Positions 59,461-64,000 of a stretch of DNA of 64,000 nucleotides are shown piece by piece (position 1 is the first letter of the stretch; the number at the start of each line of letters is the position of its first letter). This stretch comes from an uncultured Acidocella sp. (GTDB lineage Bacteria; Pseudomonadota; Alphaproteobacteria; Acetobacterales; Acetobacteraceae). The notes beneath the pieces are model-generated. The model was not told where the DNA came from, ran no database searches, and saw only the letters and a list, made by a program, of their open reading frames with translations. The DNA lies in the NCBI RefSeq assembly GCF_946222605.1, contig NZ_CAMIIE010000012.1:10308-74307 (forward strand). Reading direction: 5' to 3'. The translations under genes and the position numbers were made by a program.

Positions 59461-61218
59461 ATGCGACGCGCAACGTTCAAGGCCGGAAGACTCGCGCGCG
59501 CCGCCATGTCGGGCGCGGGCCTCATTATGGCGGCCGGCCATTGCGCTTTTGCTCAGACGGTCAGCGTTCCCAGCCTGGCAACCTCTCCCTTGCCGCACAT
59601 CATGCCGCAAACCCCGACGACACTCGGCAAGGGGCTGCCGGATTTCTCAAAAACCGGGACCGAGGGGCCGTTGCCGGCGGTTTCGATTCAGGTGCATTCG
59701 GCCAGCATTGTCGGCGCCACCGCCTTTCCCGCCGCGAAACTGAACGGCATGATCGCCGGGCTGGCGGGGCAGAGCGTGCCGCTCACCAAGCTGGAAGCCG
59801 CCCGGCTGGCGCTGGTGCGGCTCTATCGCAGCCATGGCTATATTCTCTCCACCGTGACGCTGGATGTGAGCGCCACCGGCGATGTGCGCTTCGTGGTGAC
59901 GGAAGGCTATGTCACCAACGTCAAACTTTCCAAGGATATCGGCCCGGCCGGCACCATGGTGCTGGGGTTTCTTGAACATCTGACCCAGGAGCGCCCGCTG
60001 CGCGAGGCAGCCCTGGAGCGCTGGCTGCTGCTGGCGCAGCAAGTGCCGGGCGTGTCCGTGCATGCGGTGCTGCAGGCCGACCAAGGCAACCCTGGGGCGC
60101 TGACGCTGGTGGCCGAGGTCTCCAAACAGACCTTTTCCGGGCTGGTGACGGCGGATAATCGCGGCTTCAATGAAACCGGCCCGGCCGAGGGGCTGCTGGT
60201 GGCCGACATCAACAGCCTGACCGCGCATGGCGACCAGACCGAGATCTCGTATTTCCATACCAGCGGCAACACCGATAATTTCGGCCAGATTTCAGAGAGC
60301 TTCTTCATCGGCACGTCGGGGCTGCAGCTGAAGCTCTATGGCGGCGCCGGGCGCGCCCACCCCAGCGGGGTGCTGCGCGCCGCCGGATATCAAAGCCAGG
60401 TGGAGGTATTTGGCGGCCAGCTCAGCTATCCGGTGCTGTTGCGCCGCAACCAGGCGCTGACCGCGCGGGTGCGGCTGGACGCGTCGCAAAGCCGCATCAT
60501 GTTCGCTGGCAGCGGGGCCAGCGGCGCCAACAGCGCCGACAGCCTGCGCGTGGCCCGCCTCGGCGGGCAATATGCCTGGCAGGATCTCTGGTTCGGCAAC
60601 AGCCGCAACGCGTTGAACGTGGTGGATCTGCAATATTCGCAAGGTCTGCCGCTGCTCGGCAGCTCCGCCGATGGCCGCACCGCGCCCCCTGGCGGCCGCG
60701 CCCAGGCGAAGTTCGATTTCTGGAAATTCAACGGCTCGATCAGCCGGGTGCAGACGTTGTTTTCGCCATGGCCGGCGGCGGATGTGGCGCTGCGCACCGA
60801 GGTTGGCGGCCAGTACAGCCCGGCCATCCTGCCGTCGGCGGAGGAATTCTATCTCGGCGGCACCCGATTCACCCGCGGCTATTATTCCGGCGAGGTGGTG
60901 GGCGACAAGGCGGCCTATGCCACCGCCGAGCTGCAATTGAACACCGGCACGGATTTCACCCTGTTCAAGCATGATTTTGAGATGGGCGCGCAATTCTATG
61001 GCTTCTATGATTGGGGCGAGACCTGGGCGAACCTGCCGACGGATCTGAATCATCGCATCGCCTCTGTCGGCGGCGGCGTGCGGCTGGGGCTGACGCGCAA
61101 TCTCGAACTCGACGGCGAAGTGACGCACCGTCTGGTGACCCAGCTGGTTCCCGGCTCCACCCATGTGGCGCCGCTCTCTGAGACGATCATCTATTGGGGT
61201 GTAACGGCGCGCTTTTAA
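59461..61218 (+). CDS. TpsB-type outer-membrane transporter (two-partner secretion)
   Basis: 585 residues. Signal region (AMSGAGLIMAAGHCAFAQ), a linker, POTRA domains (VSIQVHSASIVGATAFPAAKLNGMIAGLAGQ...AARLALVRLYRSHGYILSTVTLDVSATGDVRFVVTEGYV), and a 16-strand type barrel with FSGLVTADNRGFNETGP, FYLGGTRFTRGYYSGEVVGDKAAYATAELQL and a C-terminal strand ending in Phe (YWGVTARF). It should secrete and fold the TpsA protein encoded 22 bp downstream. This is the ShlB/FhaC/HecB family. Confidence 0.95.
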   Translation: MRRATFKAGRLARAAMSGAGLIMAAGHCAFAQTVSVPSLATSPLPHIMPQTPTTLGKGLPDFSKTGTEGPLPAVSIQVHSASIVGATAFPAAKLNGMIAGLAGQSVPLTKLEAARLALVRLYRSHGYILSTVTLDVSATGDVRFVVTEGYVTNVKLSKDIGPAGTMVLGFLEHLTQERPLREAALERWLLLAQQVPGVSVHAVLQADQGNPGALTLVAEVSKQTFSGLVTADNRGFNETGPAEGLLVADINSLTAHGDQTEISYFHTSGNTDNFGQISESFFIGTSGLQLKLYGGAGRAHPSGVLRAAGYQSQVEVFGGQLSYPVLLRRNQALTARVRLDASQSRIMFAGSGASGANSADSLRVARLGGQYAWQDLWFGNSRNALNVVDLQYSQGLPLLGSSADGRTAPPGGRAQAKFDFWKFNGSISRVQTLFSPWPAADVALRTEVGGQYSPAILPSAEEFYLGGTRFTRGYYSGEVVGDKAAYATAELQLNTGTDFTLFKHDFEMGAQFYGFYDWGETWANLPTDLNHRIASVGGGVRLGLTRNLELDGEVTHRLVTQLVPGSTHVAPLSETIIYWGVTARF

Positions 61219-61240
61219 GCGGCGCGGCGGGAGACTGAAA

Positions 61241-64000
61241 ATGGCACTGGAACGGCAGATAAAATCATCGCCCCTACGCGGCCAGAGCCGCGCCGCCTGG
61301 CGCGGCTCCTGGCTGCTGGCCAGCACCGCGCTCAGTGCCGTGCTGGCGCATGCCGCACCGGCGCGCGCCCAGGGCCTCTCCTCCACCGCCACCCCGCAAG
61401 GCGGCGTGGTGGTGGGCGGCAATGCCAGCATCGCCCAGGCCACCGGCAGCACCACCATCACCCAGAGCAGCGACCGCGCCGCGATCAACTGGCAGAGCTA
61501 TAATGTCGGCAGCAATGCGCAGGTCACCTACGTTCAGCCGTCCTCCAGCGCGGTGACGCTGAACCGGGTCGTCAGCCCGGACCCTTCCGTCATCGCCGGC
61601 CATATCAGCGCCAATGGCCAGCTGGTGCTGATCAACCAGTCCGGCGTGGTGTTCACCAAGGGGGCGGAGGTGAATGCGCAGGCGATCCTCGTCTCCACCT
61701 CCAACATCGCCGATTCCGACTTCATGGCCGGGAAGATGGCCTTCACCGGCACGCCCAATCCGGGGGCGAAGATCGTCAATGACGGCAAGCTGACCGCCGG
61801 CCAGGCCGGGCTGGTCGGGCTGGTGGCGCCGCAAGTGGCCAACAACGGCGTCATCACCGCCCGGCTGGGCCAGGTAGTGCTGGCCGGGGCGGACGCCTTC
61901 ACGCTGGATCTCTATGGCGACAGGCTGATCTCTCTGGATGTCACCAAGGCGGTGACGCAGGTGGATCTGAGGGGCAAAATTGTCCCGGCGCTGGTGACCA
62001 ACAAGGGGCTGATCCTCGCCGACGGCGGCAAGATCACCCTCACCGCCGCGGATGCGGACGGGCTGATCTCGCAGCTCTTGCAGGTGGGCGGCACGCTGCG
62101 CGCCAACAGCGCCGCGGGGCGGAACGGCAGCATCTCGCTGCAGGCGGTGGGCGGGGGCATCAACATCGCCGGCAATCTGCTGGCACAGGGCAACGCGGTG
62201 GCCAGCACCGGCGGCAAGATCGAGGCGGTAGCGAGCGGCACGGTGGCGGTGGCCCCGCACGCTGTCATCGACGCCTCCGGTCAGGCGGGCGGCGGCACCA
62301 TCGCGCTCGGCACCAACCTCGCCCGCGCCGCGCAGGGGGCGCGCGACAGTACCGCGCCGCGCGCCGCTGCGGTGAGCGTCGCCGCCGGGGCACAGATCAA
62401 GGCCAATGCCATCAGCAAGGGCGATGGCGGCAAGGTGACGCTGCTGAGCAGCCAGAGCACCGCCCTGCAGGGCACCATCTCCACCACCGGCGGCACGCTG
62501 GGCGGCAATGGCGGCATCGTCGAGATTTCCTCCGACGGCGTCATCAGCCTTGGCGGCACGGTGTATGATACCGCGATCAACGGCCAGGCCGGCGAGATCC
62601 TGCTCGACCCGCAGACCCTGATCGTCACCAGCGACACCCTCACCAACGCCAACAGCAGTTCCAGCGGCCCTCGCAACAACCCCACCACCACGCTGGGTGA
62701 CACGAACAGCAGCCCCACCACCTCCTACGTCAATCCAAACGATCTGGCTCTGTTAAACGGCACCATCGTGCTGGAAGCGGCGAAGCTGCTTTCCGTCGCC
62801 AGCGCCATCAATCTGTTTGTCGCCGACGAGCTGAAGTTGGTCTCAAACCAGGATGTCAGCATCACCGCCAATATCTCGGCGCAGGGGTCGATCGAGATCG
62901 ATGCCGCCGGAACGCTGAATATCGGCGCCTCGCTGAGCGGCAGCACCATCACCCTGGCGGATAGCGGCAGCAGCAGCGTCATCGACATCAATGGCGTGAT
63001 CTCTGGCACCGAATTGATCCTGAATGCCGGCGGCAGCATCGCCGAAGGGACATCGGGGGGAATCAGCGCGACCAGCCTGACTGGTTCAGTGCATAGCGAC
63101 GCGCTGCTGGGCAACGGGCAGAACAGTGTCTCCAGCCTGTCGAATTTCAGCGCCGGCGGCACGTTCGATCTCGTCGATCAGACGGCTTTGCGGCAAAGCG
63201 GCACGCTCTCCGGCACGACGGTCACATTAAACGCCAGCAGCCAGACATTGGCTGGCGAGGTGGACGCGACGGCGCTGAGTCTGGCCGCGAGCGGCAAGAT
63301 CAGCCAAGGCAATGGTGGGGTGCTGAATGTCTCCAGCCTCTCCGGCACCGGAAGCAGCATCGCGCTGACCGGCGGCGCCAACAGCATCGCCAGCGTCACC
63401 GGCCTCACCGCCGCCGGCGGGATCGATCTGCAGGACGCCCATGGGCTCGCCATCACGGGCAGCGTTGCCGCGGCGCAGATCACGCTCTCGGCGCCGACGC
63501 TGAGCCTGGCCGCGCCGGTCAGCATCGCCGGGGTTGCCCTGCTGGACAGCGCCGGCACGCTCACCCAGAGCGCGCCCCTACGGGCGGGCACGCTCACCGG
63601 CAGCATCGGCGGCGATGCGCTGCTGAGCAATGGCGGCAATACCATCGGCACGCTGGCCGATTTCAGCGCCGGCGGCACGCTGACGCTGAGCGATGCCGGG
63701 GCGCTGAGCCAGACAGGCAATGTCAGCGCCAGCGCGGTGACGTTGAACGCCACGGCCATGACTCTGGGCGGCAACATCTCGGCCAGCAGCGCGCTGGATC
63801 TGGCGAGCAGCTTCACGCTGGTCCAGAGCGGGAGCCTGACCGGCACCGATATCAGCCTCTCCGGCTCCAGCCTGGGGCTGGATGGCAGCATCACCGCGAC
63901 CACCGCCACCCTCGCCGCCACCGGGGCGATCAATCAGGCGGCAGGTGCGACGTTGAACGCCGCCAGCCTCACCGGCAGCGCCGGCTCCTCGATCGCGCTG
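61241..64000 (+). CDS. TpsA filamentous-haemagglutinin-like exoprotein (5' part)
   Basis: 920 codons are open from ATG MALERQIKSSPLRG to the window edge, with no stop. A long signal region (WLLASTALSAVLAHAAPARAQ) precedes a TPS domain: VVVGGNASIAQATGSTTITQSSDRAAINWQSYNVGSNAQVTYVQPS, NRVVSPDPSVIAGHISANGQLVLINQSGVVFTKGAEVNAQAILVSTSNI. Then repetitive beta-helix strands follow. Segments such as NFSAGGTFDLVDQTALRQSG and DFSAGGTLTLSDAGALSQTG recur about 180 residues apart. The partner is the TpsB gene just upstream. A role in adhesion, biofilm or contact-dependent interaction is likely; the C-terminus that would decide is missing. Confidence 0.93.
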   Translation, partial: MALERQIKSSPLRGQSRAAWRGSWLLASTALSAVLAHAAPARAQGLSSTATPQGGVVVGGNASIAQATGSTTITQSSDRAAINWQSYNVGSNAQVTYVQPSSSAVTLNRVVSPDPSVIAGHISANGQLVLINQSGVVFTKGAEVNAQAILVSTSNIADSDFMAGKMAFTGTPNPGAKIVNDGKLTAGQAGLVGLVAPQVANNGVITARLGQVVLAGADAFTLDLYGDRLISLDVTKAVTQVDLRGKIVPALVTNKGLILADGGKITLTAADADGLISQLLQVGGTLRANSAAGRNGSISLQAVGGGINIAGNLLAQGNAVASTGGKIEAVASGTVAVAPHAVIDASGQAGGGTIALGTNLARAAQGARDSTAPRAAAVSVAAGAQIKANAISKGDGGKVTLLSSQSTALQGTISTTGGTLGGNGGIVEISSDGVISLGGTVYDTAINGQAGEILLDPQTLIVTSDTLTNANSSSSGPRNNPTTTLGDTNSSPTTSYVNPNDLALLNGTIVLEAAKLLSVASAINLFVADELKLVSNQDVSITANISAQGSIEIDAAGTLNIGASLSGSTITLADSGSSSVIDINGVISGTELILNAGGSIAEGTSGGISATSLTGSVHSDALLGNGQNSVSSLSNFSAGGTFDLVDQTALRQSGTLSGTTVTLNASSQTLAGEVDATALSLAASGKISQGNGGVLNVSSLSGTGSSIALTGGANSIASVTGLTAAGGIDLQDAHGLAITGSVAAAQITLSAPTLSLAAPVSIAGVALLDSAGTLTQSAPLRAGTLTGSIGGDALLSNGGNTIGTLADFSAGGTLTLSDAGALSQTGNVSASAVTLNATAMTLGGNISASSALDLASSFTLVQSGSLTGTDISLSGSSLGLDGSITATTATLAATGAINQAAGATLNAASLTGSAGSSIAL

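Noticed and set aside
61274..63933. Series of long minus-strand open frames
   Set aside because: They are shadows of the TpsA gene on the plus strand, which has a signal region, a TPS domain and repeat structure. The minus frames are Ala/Arg/Val-biased and have no recognisable domains.

Overview
The window is chromosomal DNA of a GC-rich, Gram-negative, flagellated bacterium, most likely an alphaproteobacterium of the acetic-acid-bacterium family (Acetobacteraceae). This assignment is an inference from the LptF-LptG-LptD-SurA gene order, the alphaproteobacterial style of L31, MreB and DapF-FtsY, a Pol IV with an N-terminal Cys cluster, a manganese catalase and the recurrent intergenic hairpins. 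No rRNA, tRNA, CRISPR array, prophage or intact insertion sequence was seen.

Layout. 1-1895: end of a flagellar cluster (fliD fragment, fliS-, flgM- and flgN-like genes). 2107-9753: rpmE, an esterase, a CidA/LrgB pair, an acyltransferase, a TIM-barrel/SDR pair, Mn catalase, DNA polymerase IV and a flavin reductase. 9807-14100: gshB, small genes, msrB and a glycine-rich beta-roll surface protein with a long AT-rich upstream region. 14101-26701: CLC channel, rsmA, htpG, twin glycine-zipper lipoproteins, mreB, AsmA, dapF-ftsY-lipoprotein. 26824-31598: adenine deaminase, pabC/pabB, a COG0523 GTPase. 31683-35078: envelope-polysaccharide genes. 35217-39841: an MCP with a probably cytoplasmic sensor domain, purF, and a class-III aminotransferase homologue lacking the PLP lysine. 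40086-46431: the LPS-export and outer-membrane assembly operon lptF-lptG-lptD-surA-yqaA. 46579-54641: DeoR and Lrp regulators, CtaG-like protein, FAD enzyme, ndk, ABC-F, a CHI-like protein, an AI-2E-family permease. 54870-58897: polar amino-acid ABC importer with a gamma-glutamyltransferase-family enzyme. 58999-64000: orphan PAAR protein and a two-partner secretion locus whose TpsA gene runs off the window.

The most unusual signal is between the genes. Two families of small structured repeats sit mainly in convergent intergenic gaps. Family 1 (six loci) has hairpins with constant T-rich/A-rich centres and outer arms that change together, flanked by a conserved CCCCCAAAAACTTTTGC edge; three loci are full elements with such hairpins at both ends. 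Family 2 (three copies of exactly 104 bp, one diverged copy, one remnant) is a two-hairpin element bounded by CTAG. Its helix sequences are swapped between members while pairing and a 3-nt bulge are kept, and one copy supplies the stop codons of both flanking convergent genes. These look like small mobile or regulatory structured elements, and are the best candidates here for something undescribed.
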